NCBI GenBank assembly: GCA_947166345.1
Contig: CAMVDU010000005.1
Span: 37,639-101,638 of the forward strand
Origin: an uncultured Prevotellaceae bacterium
GTDB taxonomy: Bacteria > Bacteroidota > Bacteroidia > Bacteroidales > Bacteroidaceae
Reading direction: 5' to 3'
Length of the DNA stretch: 64,000 bases
The notes below the pieces were generated by a model. That model saw only the letters and a program-made list of their open reading frames with translations. It was not told where the DNA came from and did no database searches. Position numbers and translations under genes: made by a program. Shown here one piece after another: positions 17,216 through 24,340 of the stretch (the first letter of the stretch is position 1; each line of letters starts with the position of its first letter).

Positions 17216-18211
17216 ATGAATAAGGACGATTTACGAATAGTGTTTATGGGTACGCCCGAGTTTGCGGTGGAGACCCTCAAAGCCTTGATAGACAATCATT
17301 ATAATGTGGTGGCAGTTGTTACCCAGCCCGACAAACCCGTTGGGCGTCACGGCTCTGTACTGCAACCCTCTGCCGTGAAGCAATATGCCCTTGAACAGGG
17401 ACTGCCTGTGTTGCAGCCCGAGAAGATGAAAGACCCTGCCTTCGTGGAGGCCCTTCGTGGCTATCAGGCTAATCTGCAGGTGGTGGTGGCCTTCCGTATG
17501 CTGCCTGAAGTGGTGTGGGCCATGCCCGAATATGGCACGTTCAACGTCCATGCAGCCTTGCTGCCGCAGTATCGTGGAGCTGCTCCCATCAACTGGGCGG
17601 TCATCAACGGTGAGACCAGAACTGGTGTCACCACCTTCTTCCTCGACCACGACATCGATACTGGACGCATCATCGAGCAGATGCCTTTCGACATTCCCGA
17701 CGATGCCGATGTAGAATATGTCTATGATGGCCTGATGCACCTTGGCGCTACCATTTGTCTCAGCACGCTTGACAAAATCGTTGCTGCCGACGGACACCCC
17801 CAGACCATCTCTCAAGAAGAATTATCAATTGTCAATTCTCAATTGTCAATTAGCGAAGCGTTAAAGCTCGCACCAAAGCTTTTCAAGGAGACCTGTCAGA
17901 TTGCTTGGAACCAGCCTGCTAAGCGCGTATATGACTTTGTGCGTGGCCTGTCTCCTGTGCCCGGCGCATGGACCACACTTCGCGATGCCGACGGCAAGGA
18001 TACCGTGCTCAAGATCTATAAGACCACCAAGACCGACATGCCGGCACAGGGTGGAGTGGGGCAGGTCATCATCGACAAACGCCATCTCTACATTGCCTGT
18101 TCCGACCATCTGCTACAGATTGACGAACTCCAGCTTTCAGGCAAAAAACGCATGGATGCAGCGGCCTTTCTCAACGGTCTGAAAAATTTTCAAAATTATT
18201 CTGTCATCTGA
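17216..18211 (+). CDS. fmt: Methionyl-tRNA formyltransferase
   Basis: It formylates initiator Met-tRNA with 10-formyl-THF. I chose ATG 17216 (MNKDDLRIVFMGTPEFAVET), which gives the usual N-terminus; the frame remains open upstream. Family blocks are FMGTPEFAVETL, NVHAALLPQYRGAAPINWAVINGE (catalytic Asn/His region) and TFFLDHDIDTGRI, then the C-terminal oligonucleotide-binding part. At about residue 204 a heptamer tract is read as LSIVNSQLSIS, an insertion at the linker between catalytic and C-terminal domains. The protein is otherwise complete at 331 residues. Confidence 0.95.
   Translation: MNKDDLRIVFMGTPEFAVETLKALIDNHYNVVAVVTQPDKPVGRHGSVLQPSAVKQYALEQGLPVLQPEKMKDPAFVEALRGYQANLQVVVAFRMLPEVVWAMPEYGTFNVHAALLPQYRGAAPINWAVINGETRTGVTTFFLDHDIDTGRIIEQMPFDIPDDADVEYVYDGLMHLGATICLSTLDKIVAADGHPQTISQEELSIVNSQLSISEALKLAPKLFKETCQIAWNQPAKRVYDFVRGLSPVPGAWTTLRDADGKDTVLKIYKTTKTDMPAQGGVGQVIIDKRHLYIACSDHLLQIDELQLSGKKRMDAAAFLNGLKNFQNYSVI
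17825..17852. repeat. Heptamer tract inside fmt
   Basis: Four 7-bp units: TCAATTG, TCAATTC, TCAATTG, TCAATTA. They are read in frame and encode LSIVNSQLSI-type residues in the interdomain linker. Confidence 0.85.
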
Positions 18212-18268
18212 TATAATAAAAACGCTTCTCTGTCGTTTCTTCTATGTAAACCAATCAGTTATCTGCCT

Positions 18269-18382
18269 ATGAACATTTTTACTTACGAAGAAATGACACC
18301 GAGTGAAAAGACCATCAAACTGATTAAACAGATAGCTTATACCTATCGTGTTGTCAAACAGCAGGCATATTGCCTAAACTGA
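18269..18382 (+). CDS. Conserved-looking small protein (37 aa)
   Basis: ATG at 18269 opens a frame that begins MNIFTYEEMTPSEKTIKLI and ends QQAYCLN before TGA at 18380-18382. It contains the segment KQIAYTYRVVKQ. I recall very similar short proteins (EKT...RQIAYTYR...YCLN) in Bacteroidales genomes, so I consider it a real gene. It is helical with a C-terminal Cys and lacks a membrane segment. It lies between fmt and rpe in the same direction, 57 nt after fmt and 28 nt before rpe. Function unknown. Confidence 0.6.
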   Translation: MNIFTYEEMTPSEKTIKLIKQIAYTYRVVKQQAYCLN

Positions 18383-18410
18383 TACTCTTTCAATCAAAAC
18401 CGTGTAAGTC

Positions 18411-19058
18411 ATGACACTCGTTTCACCATCTCTCCTCGCTGCCGATTTCCTTCACCTGGAAAGCGAGATGCAAATGATCAACCGTTCTGAGGCCGACTGG
18501 CTTCATCTCGACGTGATGGACGGTTCGTTCGTACCCAATATCAGTTTCGGGTTTCCTGTTCTTGAGGCCGTCGCCAAGGCTTGCAAAAAGCCTCTCGATG
18601 TCCATTACATGGTCGAGCATCCCGAGGTCTATGTCGAGCGTACCGCTCGTCTGGGTGCCATGATGATGAATGTCCACTACGAGGCATGCACCCACTTGCA
18701 TCGCACCATTGAGTCCATCCACCATGCAGGTATGAAGGCTGGCGTCACGCTCAATCCTTCAACCCCTGTCTGCATGCTCAACGACATCATTGGCGATGTC
18801 GATATGGTGTTGCTCATGAGTGTCAACCCTGGCTTCGGTGGTCAGCGTTTCATCGAGCACACCATCGACAAGGTGAAGGCCCTGCGACAGCTCATCCAGC
18901 AGACCTCATCGCATGCACTCATCGAGGTTGACGGTGGCGTTCAGGGTGAAACGGCTCCGCGTCTTGTCGCTGCCGGCGTCGATGTGCTGGTCAGTGGCAG
19001 CTACGTGTTCCGCGCCTCCAATCCCGAGGCTGTCATTCATCAGCTGAAACTTCTTTAG
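18411..19058 (+). CDS. rpe: Ribulose-phosphate 3-epimerase
   Basis: It interconverts ribulose 5-phosphate and xylulose 5-phosphate in the pentose phosphate pathway. The 215-residue TIM barrel has all signature blocks: SPSLLAADFLHLESE, WLHLDVMDGSFVPNISFG (metal His/Asp), LDVHYMVEHPE, MSVNPGFGGQRFIEH and IEVDGGVQGE near the phosphate site. It follows fmt and the 37-residue gene. In Bacteroides a comEC gene often follows, but here a decayed region begins. Confidence 0.96.
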   Translation: MTLVSPSLLAADFLHLESEMQMINRSEADWLHLDVMDGSFVPNISFGFPVLEAVAKACKKPLDVHYMVEHPEVYVERTARLGAMMMNVHYEACTHLHRTIESIHHAGMKAGVTLNPSTPVCMLNDIIGDVDMVLLMSVNPGFGGQRFIEHTIDKVKALRQLIQQTSSHALIEVDGGVQGETAPRLVAAGVDVLVSGSYVFRASNPEAVIHQLKLL

Positions 19059-19187
19059 ACTTTTTCCTCCCATGAACCGAGTGTTGTTGACCATACTCTT
19101 GGGCATCAGCCTGAGCGTATCTCGTAGCAAAGGCTTAGCGTAGACATTCGGTTGTCTTTCGTTAGGATAAGAAAAGGGTAAGATCAA

Positions 19188-20095
19188 TCACTTCCCAGTC
19201 ACTTTTCCTATAAAGAAAATGACATCGCTGCTTTTCTCTGATATCACAAACAGGAAAGGACGATTGGCAATAAACTCTGTGTCAGGCTTGCCTGTGGTCG
19301 TGTAACCCACAGTAACGGCAGCAGCCAGAGTGCCGTATTCATCTACCTCTATCTTTGCCTTTTGTTTCATCTTGCTTACGAAGACTGGTGCGGAGGGATT
19401 CTTCAACATACTTGAAAAGTCGGCATCGGAACTGCTGAAAGCACTCCTGACACCCAAGGTCATCAGAGGACGGGTAATGTCCTATTCATACGATGCATTG
19501 AACCTTGGCATCTGCAGTATGGTGTTATGAGACTGCATACTGGCCGACATCTGTTCCCACCTTTCTGCCGTCAGGGTGTTTAGCAGAGCGTCAGGCGATG
19601 TCCCGTCTTTAGGCAATATCAGCGTCATAACATATTTGTCGTCACCGTATGGCAGCCTGACAGCTTGAAGCGTCTCGTCTTCAACATACTCGAAAGGAGC
19701 CGTCTGAAACATCATAGGCATCTTCACATTTTTGCCGTCGCTTGTGGTGAAATCCCCCTCCATAGTATACTGCTCATCAAAGCATTGAAGCCACTTGGCT
19801 TTGAAAAAGACGGAGTTAAGCAGCAATGTGACGTCCGATGCGCTTAACTCACCACGATTCAGTATTTGGGGTATCATCCCCTTGGTAATCCTGTTGCACC
19901 AGTCGTTGACATGTCCAAGAACCTCGTCTGTCTGAGAGAAGTCCATACATTCAACGTCAGCCTGATAGTATCCTTTCATATCGACGGCAAATTCTCATCT
20001 TCATGCTTGTTGTCAGCAGCGTCGTCAGAAGAACAGGAAGTAAGTAATACAATACCAAATGCAACACTTGCGATAATAAATAGTTTCTTTTTCAT
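19188..20095 (-). pseudogene. Serpin lipoprotein pseudogene
   Basis: The 5' end at 20095 encodes a lipoprotein signal (MKKKLFIIASVAFGIVLLTS then CSSDD). The frame then hits a stop near 19980. Serpin sequence resumes in another frame ([40 protein letters not shown]-like MPRFNASYE), so roughly 100 residues of the N-terminal serpin core are missing. An in-frame TAG (at 19482-19484) interrupts it again before the shutter/reactive-loop part ([19 protein letters not shown], then [15 protein letters not shown]). One deletion with frame change plus one nonsense codon make it non-functional as a serpin. Confidence 0.85.
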
Positions 20096-20116
20096 TTTCT
20101 TTTCTTGTTTCAGTGT

Positions 20117-20151
20117 AAAAGTACACAATTATTCTCCATCCGCCAAATGTT
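20117..20151. repeat. 35-bp direct repeat, copy 1 (serpin promoter region)
   Basis: This copy and the one at 21363-21397 are identical over 35 bp (from AAAAGTACACAATTATTC to CCGCCAAATGTT). Both include the core of a minus-strand -7 box. In this copy the box is damaged (TACTTTTA), while the other copy keeps TACTTTTG. Confidence 0.85.
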
Positions 20152-20162
20152 TTCTCTTAAAA

Positions 20163-20235
20163 GTGATCATTCAGAACCGCATCCCCAGCGATCACTGTGA
20201 TTCATTGATCATTTAGTACCGTCCCCAACGATCAA
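20163..20235. repeat. Two REP-like palindromic units
   Basis: Unit a (20163-20195) begins GTGATC and ends GATCAC; unit b (20205-20235) begins TTGATC and ends GATCAA. Both enclose an ACCG...TCCCCA loop sequence. The end pairs differ but stay complementary. A third unit in inverted orientation lies at 21242-21270. Confidence 0.7.
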
Positions 20236-20239
20236 TCCG

Positions 20240-21010
20240 TTAGTCCCCGTCAATCCCTTTAGAGTCCCTGACAATCCTTGTTTGTAGATTTCTAATCTTA
20301 AAGTAAATCGTTGTTGATATAATACGGTTTGGTACCTTACATGTTGAGCGAATGATATTAGTTTTTAAAAATTCATCTTTTGGAATACCATATATCTTCT
20401 CAGTCTCTATGCCAACAACTTGTAACCGGGCTATATTAAAAACATTTGAAACGTCATGAAATAATTGAGATTCTTTGATGACATGCTTTAACTCTGCTTC
20501 AGAATCTTCATTAATTTGGGACAGATTTTTTTTGTAAGATGAATTGATGGCCAAAGTTTGCTCACCGGCATCTTCAAGCATCATTATAAATGTCAAATGC
20601 TCGGAAAAAGTGTTCCTTGTTGATAATCTTATTAGTATTTCTTCTAAAGCTTTTATTTGTTGCGAATATGTGATATAGAAATAAGCATGAGATTCCGAGG
20701 TTTCATTAAACAGAGAAGTATTAAGCATATCAGATTCGTTTATAAATGAACGTTTCACGTCATTACTTTGTAAAATCCTAATAGAACATATCTCGTCTCC
20801 TTTACTTGTAATGATACACGAGAAAGCCGATATTTCTTCTCCTGACTTAAAAAACCACTCTTCTTCATTATAGCCAGATATTACCAGTTGCGATGGGACA
20901 TGATGGGATACCAATATTGTGTCGTTATTTTGTGCACATATTGAGACAAAGGACATACACAAAAGAGCAAAGACGTAAATCCTTTTGTGAAGGCCCAAAC
21001 TTTTAACCAT
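20240..21010 (-). CDS. Secreted hypothetical protein next to an effector remnant
   Basis: I start at the ATG encoding MVKSLGLHKRIYVFALLCMS. The signal peptide ends near SICAQ. The mature 230 residues are polar, AT-rich in codon use compared with flanking housekeeping genes, and not recognised. The C-terminus ends in residues encoded by the edge of the REP-like units. It lies directly downstream of a fragment resembling the C-terminal half of a Tae4-type amidase effector. By position it could be an immunity protein, because Tai4-type immunity proteins are periplasmic. That is inference only. Confidence 0.55.
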   Translation of the reverse strand: MVKSLGLHKRIYVFALLCMSFVSICAQNNDTILVSHHVPSQLVISGYNEEEWFFKSGEEISAFSCIITSKGDEICSIRILQSNDVKRSFINESDMLNTSLFNETSESHAYFYITYSQQIKALEEILIRLSTRNTFSEHLTFIMMLEDAGEQTLAINSSYKKNLSQINEDSEAELKHVIKESQLFHDVSNVFNIARLQVVGIETEKIYGIPKDEFLKTNIIRSTCKVPNRIISTTIYFKIRNLQTRIVRDSKGIDGD

Positions 21011-21021
21011 TATGATTATTT

Positions 21022-21270
21022 TTAATGCCATATATAATTCGTATTTCTTCTACACTTATCATACATTTTATGAGCTGCTACTTTTCTATAAATAACATCT
21101 ACATGTCCAGAAACTTTTGGAGAAAAATCTGGACCGGACTGAAAATAAACAGCATTCAAAACTTTATTTATTCTATTGCCTATGTTTTGGGGCTTTCCCC
21201 AAATTTTAGTTAGATAATTTTTTATATCTTTCGCATTTATAGATCGCTGGGGACGGTTCTGAATGATCAC
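21022..21270 (-). pseudogene. C-terminal remnant of a Tae4-like T6SS amidase effector
   Basis: The 82-residue frame contains NYLTKIWGKPQNIGNRINKV, then a SGHVDVIY segment and a final NTNYIWH. The spacing and the GHVD motif resemble the C-terminal half of Tae4 amidases (GHIDLWNG-type motif with the catalytic His). The first ten residues (IIQNRPQRS) are encoded by a REP-like unit, so the original N-terminal half with the catalytic Cys has been replaced. It cannot be an active enzyme as it stands. The family call is from pattern memory. Confidence 0.45.
21242..21270. repeat. REP-like unit, inverted copy
   Basis: On the minus strand it reads GTGATCATTCAGAACCG followed by TCCCCAGCGATC, nearly identical to unit a at 20163-20195 but in opposite orientation. 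The pair brackets the secreted protein and effector remnant. Confidence 0.75.
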
Positions 21271-21362
21271 ATTTTTCTCTCATCTGTTTTCCTTTTTTAT
21301 TCATAGTTCTCAGTTTATCAATCAAGAGTGCCGATTCGAAGCTCCACCGAAGTTGACGCTAC

Positions 21363-21397
21363 AAAAGTACACAATTATTCTCCATCCGCCAAATGTT
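21363..21397. repeat. 35-bp direct repeat, copy 2
   Basis: Identical to 20117-20151. Here the -7 box (minus strand TACTTTTG, 21369 to 21362) is intact. Confidence 0.85.
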
Positions 21398-21445
21398 GAA
21401 AAGAAAAATGTTCGTTTAAGAATCAAAGCGGTCACGCTGAAAGAC

Positions 21446-21530
21446 AAAGTGCGTCACTTCCTGGGAGAGAATGACGCAGTTTCTTCGAGAAAGTGACGCA
21501 CTTTCTTGAAGAGAGTGACATACTTTATTT
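21446..21530. repeat. 22-bp-period TGACGCAC array (locus 1)
   Basis: TG of the motif (TGCGTCAC, TGACGCAG, TGACGCAC, TGACATAC) recurs at 21450, 21472, 21494 and 21516, exactly 22 bp apart. The array joins directly to the composite palindromic element. The last unit, GTGACATACTTTAT, is shared with the locus at 63.5 kb. Confidence 0.8.
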
Positions 21531-21650
21531 TGGACAGTGGACAGTAATGGACAATAGAATATAAAGAATATTTCGCGTACGTACACGCGTACGTACGCAA
21601 CACCTTTCCTGAAATGTACTGTCCAGTAGTGTCCACTGTCCATTGCACTA
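21531..21650. repeat. Composite palindromic element, copy 1
   Basis: The core CGCGTACGTACACGCGTACG lies at about 21574-21598. It is flanked by arms built from GGACAGT-type units: GGACAGTGGACAGTAATGG on the left and, inverted, TGTCCAGTAGTGTCCACTG on the right. The arms can pair across the core. Confidence 0.8.
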
Positions 21651-21660
21651 ATCATTCACT

Positions 21661-21780
21661 AATACATACAGATACACACGGATACGGATAAATTATAAAA
21701 GTTTATCGCGTACGTACATGCGCACGTACGCGTAGGTTTTCTGGAAACCATCTGTATCATCCGTATCCGTATGTCTGGTA
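21661..21780. repeat. Composite palindromic element, copy 2
   Basis: The core GCGTACGTACATGCGCACGT lies at about 21709-21733. Arms are built from GGATACGGAT and ATACAGA units on the left with the complementary ATCCGTATCCGTATG on the right. It is tandem to copy 1 in the same orientation, but the arm sequence is entirely different. Confidence 0.8.
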
Positions 21781-21839
21781 GTGTGGTTAAGCATGGCTCT
21801 TATTTTTTCTCTTTCGTTCATTTTATGATGTCCTTTCAT
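21693..21839 (-). CDS. Possible 48-aa leader ORF across composite element copy 2
   Basis: The ORF opens at ATG 21837-21839 (MKGHHKMNEREKIRAM) after a promoter box, runs through the left arm (RHTDTDDTDG) and core (YAYVRMYVRDKLL) and stops. A similar short ORF starts at the same relative place in the 63.6-kb locus. Translation is unproven. Confidence 0.3.
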   Translation of the reverse strand: MKGHHKMNEREKIRAMLNHTTRHTDTDDTDGFQKTYAYVRMYVRDKLL

Positions 21840-21861
21840 AGGCGATTGGATTATTTGCCTA

Positions 21862-21869
21862 CAAAGATA
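21862..21869 (-). promoter_or_regulatory. -7 box upstream of the composite element
   Basis: Minus-strand TATCTTTG within a segment (CCTACAAAG, one variable base, TACAAAAT) that is nearly the same at the 63.76-kb locus, implying that the elements are transcribed. Confidence 0.55.
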
Positions 21870-21942
21870 CAAAATAAAAGAAGGAAATGCAAGCTTTTTC
21901 GCAAAAATCTTACTATGTGACGCAAAAAATGCCAAATGAGAG

Positions 21943-22035
21943 TTTACATTGACGAGAGAACGAGGTTTTTGACGAGAAGACGAGAGAACGAAAATTTTTT
22001 TGACGAGAAGACGAGAGAACGAGTTTATTTTGCCG
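21943..22035. repeat. GACGAGAGAACGAG tandem repeat (locus 1)
   Basis: GACGAGAGA recurs at 21951, 21979 and 22010 with T-rich spacers and an added GACGAGAAG in the last two units. It is the reverse complement of the array at 63050-63235. Confidence 0.8.
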
Positions 22036-22221
22036 AGCGTGAGCAGGCTCGACTGTAGGATTCTCAGTTGTTGAACAGACGGAAGAAAAACCGTGTTTGG
22101 CTGCTCATTTTTGTATAACTATACACTATTGGATTTTACTGCCAACAGGTATGTCGTTCCCCTTTTTTATGAAAAATCGATAAAAAAGCTCTATTTTGTT
22201 GCGCATTTAAGAAACAATTTG

Positions 22222-22229
22222 TATCTTTG
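22222..22229 (+). promoter_or_regulatory. -7 box of the toxin-antitoxin unit
   Basis: TATCTTTG lies 20 nt before the toxin ATG. TTTG at 22195-22198 is a loose -33 match (23-nt spacer). The preceding 200 bp (22036-22194) hold no gene I can support. Confidence 0.6.
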
Positions 22230-22248
22230 CAACCGAAATAATAAAGAA

Positions 22249-22589
22249 ATGGAACAAACAGTATACCTGTTGGAAGAGGCACGAGACTTCCTGAAATCCT
22301 TGACAAAGGAGATTCGTGGCAAGATAGGCTACAATATCCGCAGGGTTCAGAAGGGTGAGCGCGACAACGAACTATTCAAAAAGCTCGATGGCACGGAGAT
22401 ATGGGAGTTTCGCACCATCTACACAAGACCTACTATAGGCTGTTCGCCTTCTGGGATAAGGACATCAATACGCTGGTCGTAGCCACTCACGGCATCGTGA
22501 AGAAGACACAAAAGACGCCGAAAAGCGAAATCACAAAGGCCGAAGGAATAAGAAAACTGTATTTTGAAAATAAAAACAAGAAGATATGA
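22249..22589 (+). pseudogene. HigB/RelE-type toxin gene with frameshift
   Basis: The start encodes MEQTVYLLEEARDFLKSLTK, the usual N-terminus of phage-derived Gp49/HigB-like toxins, and KLDGTEIWEFRTIY, the family's core strand. After IY the sequence ACACAAGACC appears to have lost one A. The rest (KTYYRLFAFWDKDINTLVVA, then HGIVKKTQKTP) continues in another frame to a TGA at 22587-22589. An intact protein would be about 113 residues. As sequenced the toxin would be truncated after about 78 residues with a foreign tail. Confidence 0.8.
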
Positions 22590-22918
22590 AAAAAGTAGGA
22601 GACATGAAGCTGTACAGCTTTGAGGAATTGCTGGAAGAGGACTACGGCAAAGTGGGAACGCCCGAGCGCGACGCCTTTGAACGTAGCGTGGACGAGGCAG
22701 TCCATGCCTATCGCGTGGGAGAAGCCATCAAGCAGGCACGCGAGGCTCAGAACCTTACCCAGGCCGAACTGGGCGAGAAGATGGGCGTGCAGAGGGCCCA
22801 GGTGTGTCGTTTGGAGAGCGGCAAGAGCATCACGCTTGCTTCCATGATGCGAGCCTTCCGCGCGCTGGGCGTACAAGTGGCGTTGGACATGAAGGGCATC
22901 GGAAAGGTTGCGCTTTGA
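22586..22918 (+). CDS. HigA-type antitoxin, XRE family
   Basis: The 110-residue protein has an N-terminal segment KLYSFEELLEEDYGKVGTPE and a Cro/C1 HTH (AREAQNLTQAELGEKMGVQR, then AQVCRLESGKSITLASM) at about residues 50-100. It would bind the toxin and repress the operon. The ATG overlaps the toxin stop (ATGA), the normal toxin-first layout of higBA-like pairs. It is intact although the toxin frame is broken. Confidence 0.88.
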   Translation: MKKVGDMKLYSFEELLEEDYGKVGTPERDAFERSVDEAVHAYRVGEAIKQAREAQNLTQAELGEKMGVQRAQVCRLESGKSITLASMMRAFRALGVQVALDMKGIGKVAL

Positions 22919-23045
22919 TCAAAGCCGCTGCCCTGTTTTTTTTGATATAGAGCCGTCTTTCGAGACAGCTCTTTATTTATCGCAAAAATGTCACAAAGGG
23001 TCAGACCCCTTGTGCGATTTTGGGGTGATTTTACTGGACAAAACA

Positions 23046-23077
23046 TTTGCATATCTCGGGATTTTTTAGTATCTTTG
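23046..23077 (+). promoter_or_regulatory. Promoter of the deleted phage-type gene
   Basis: TTTG (23046-23049) and TATCTTTG (23070-23077) are 20 nt apart, 23 nt before an ATG. The promoter looks intact although the gene behind it is not. Confidence 0.65.
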
Positions 23078-23100
23078 TAGGGTAATAAAAACACATAATC

Positions 23101-23260
23101 ATGAAAAACGAAAACAAAGGAAAATTGACTTCAACACGGGGAATTAGAAACAACAACCCACTGAACATCAATCAATGCGCTGCTCACGGCCATGAGTGAG
23201 TTCGAGAGTCGCTACACGCCCACGGACTTTGAGCTGAGCCAAGCGTGGAACCTGATCTAA
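23101..23260 (+). pseudogene. Internally deleted phage structural P5/muramidase-like gene
   Basis: The start encodes MKNENKGKLTSTRGIRNNNP then LNI, a typical N-terminus of Bacteroidetes structural protein P5-like hydrolases (GIRNNNPLNIR). It is joined directly, in another frame, to a typical C-terminus, LLTAMSEFESRYTPTDFEL then SQAWNLI and TAA at 23258-23260. Everything between, about 100 residues, is missing. Confidence 0.7.
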
Positions 23261-23276
23261 TGGATAATTGACAATG

Positions 23277-23312
23277 AAAAGCTCCCGATCTGCTGGATGC
23301 AGGCGGGAGCTT
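23277..23312 (-). terminator. Terminator of prs
   Basis: AAGCTCCCG (23279-23287) pairs with CGGGAGCTT (23304-23312). On the minus strand the stem is followed by TTTT. It lies 25 nt past the prs stop. Confidence 0.7.
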
Positions 23313-23336
23313 GTCTTATATGAACGCAGGAAAACG

Positions 23337-24275
23337 TTAGACGAGGTACTGGTCGCTGATGCTCTCGTTGTTGACAACGCGGCGGATGGTCTCGGCAAAC
23401 ATGTCGGCAACGGAGAGCTGCTTGACCTTGGCACAGCGCTGGGTGTAGGGGATGGAGTCGGTGAACACAATCTCCTCGAGGGCTGACTCTTGCACGCGGT
23501 CGCTGGCAGGGCCGCTCATGACGCAGTGGCTGGCACAGGCGCGCACGCTCTTGGCTCCATTGGCCTTCATGAGGTCGGCAGCCTTGGTGATGGTGCCGGC
23601 GGTATCGACCATATCGTCGATGATGACGACGTTCTTGCCTTCTACCTCACCGATGATCTGCATGGTGGCAATGACGTTGGCGCGGGCGCGGGTCTTGTTG
23701 CACAGCACCAGGGGACAGCCCAGGTACTTGGCATAGGTGTTGGCACGCTTGGAACCGCCTACGTCGGGCGAGGCGATGACGAGGTCTTCGAGATGGAGGC
23801 TCTGCAGATAGGGCAGGATGACGCCCGAGGCATAGAGATGGTCCACAGGTACATCGAAGAAGCCTTGTATCTGGTCGGCGTGGAGGTCCATGGTGATGAC
23901 GCGGTTGACGCCGGCAACGCTCAGCAGGTCGGCTACGAGCTTGGCACCGATGGAGACGCGGGGTTTGTCCTTGCGGTCCTGACGTGCCCATCCGAAGTAG
24001 GGGATGACGGCGTTGATGGAGCGTGCCGAGGCACGTTTGGCGGCATCAATCATGAGGAGTAGCTCCATGAGGTTGTCGCTGTTGGGGAAGGTGCTCTGCA
24101 CGAGGAAGATGTCGCGGCCTCGGATGGATTCCTCGTAATAGACTGCGAACTCTCCGTCAGAGAACTTCGTCATTTGCATCTTGCCCAGCGGACAGCCCAG
24201 GCTTTGGCAGATTCTCTCGGCGAGATACTTGGTGGCGGTGCCCGAGAAAACCATGAAAGAGTTTGATGTGCTCAT
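23337..24275 (-). CDS. prs: Ribose-phosphate pyrophosphokinase
   Basis: It makes PRPP from ribose 5-phosphate and ATP for nucleotide, His, Trp and NAD synthesis. The 312-residue enzyme shows DLHADQIQGFFDVPVDHLYA (metal and flexible loop region), RQDRKDKPRVSIGAKLVADL and the PRPP-binding loop VVIIDDMVDTAGTITKAADL. The length is normal for class I. It follows the thiE-like gene by 65 nt without its own recognisable promoter, so the two may be cotranscribed. Confidence 0.96.
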   Translation of the reverse strand: MSTSNSFMVFSGTATKYLAERICQSLGCPLGKMQMTKFSDGEFAVYYEESIRGRDIFLVQSTFPNSDNLMELLLMIDAAKRASARSINAVIPYFGWARQDRKDKPRVSIGAKLVADLLSVAGVNRVITMDLHADQIQGFFDVPVDHLYASGVILPYLQSLHLEDLVIASPDVGGSKRANTYAKYLGCPLVLCNKTRARANVIATMQIIGEVEGKNVVIIDDMVDTAGTITKAADLMKANGAKSVRACASHCVMSGPASDRVQESALEEIVFTDSIPYTQRCAKVKQLSVADMFAETIRRVVNNESISDQYLV

Positions 24276-24340
24276 TGTTGATATTTGGTTGTTAGAGATG
24301 TTTGTTTCTTGTTCAGACTCGGGCCTCCTTGTTCAGATGG

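Noticed and set aside
19073..19144. 23-residue ORF after rpe (MNRVLLTILLGISLSVSRSK)
   Set aside because: Too short to support, with no conservation known to me. It may be debris of a lost gene such as comEC, but nothing proves it.
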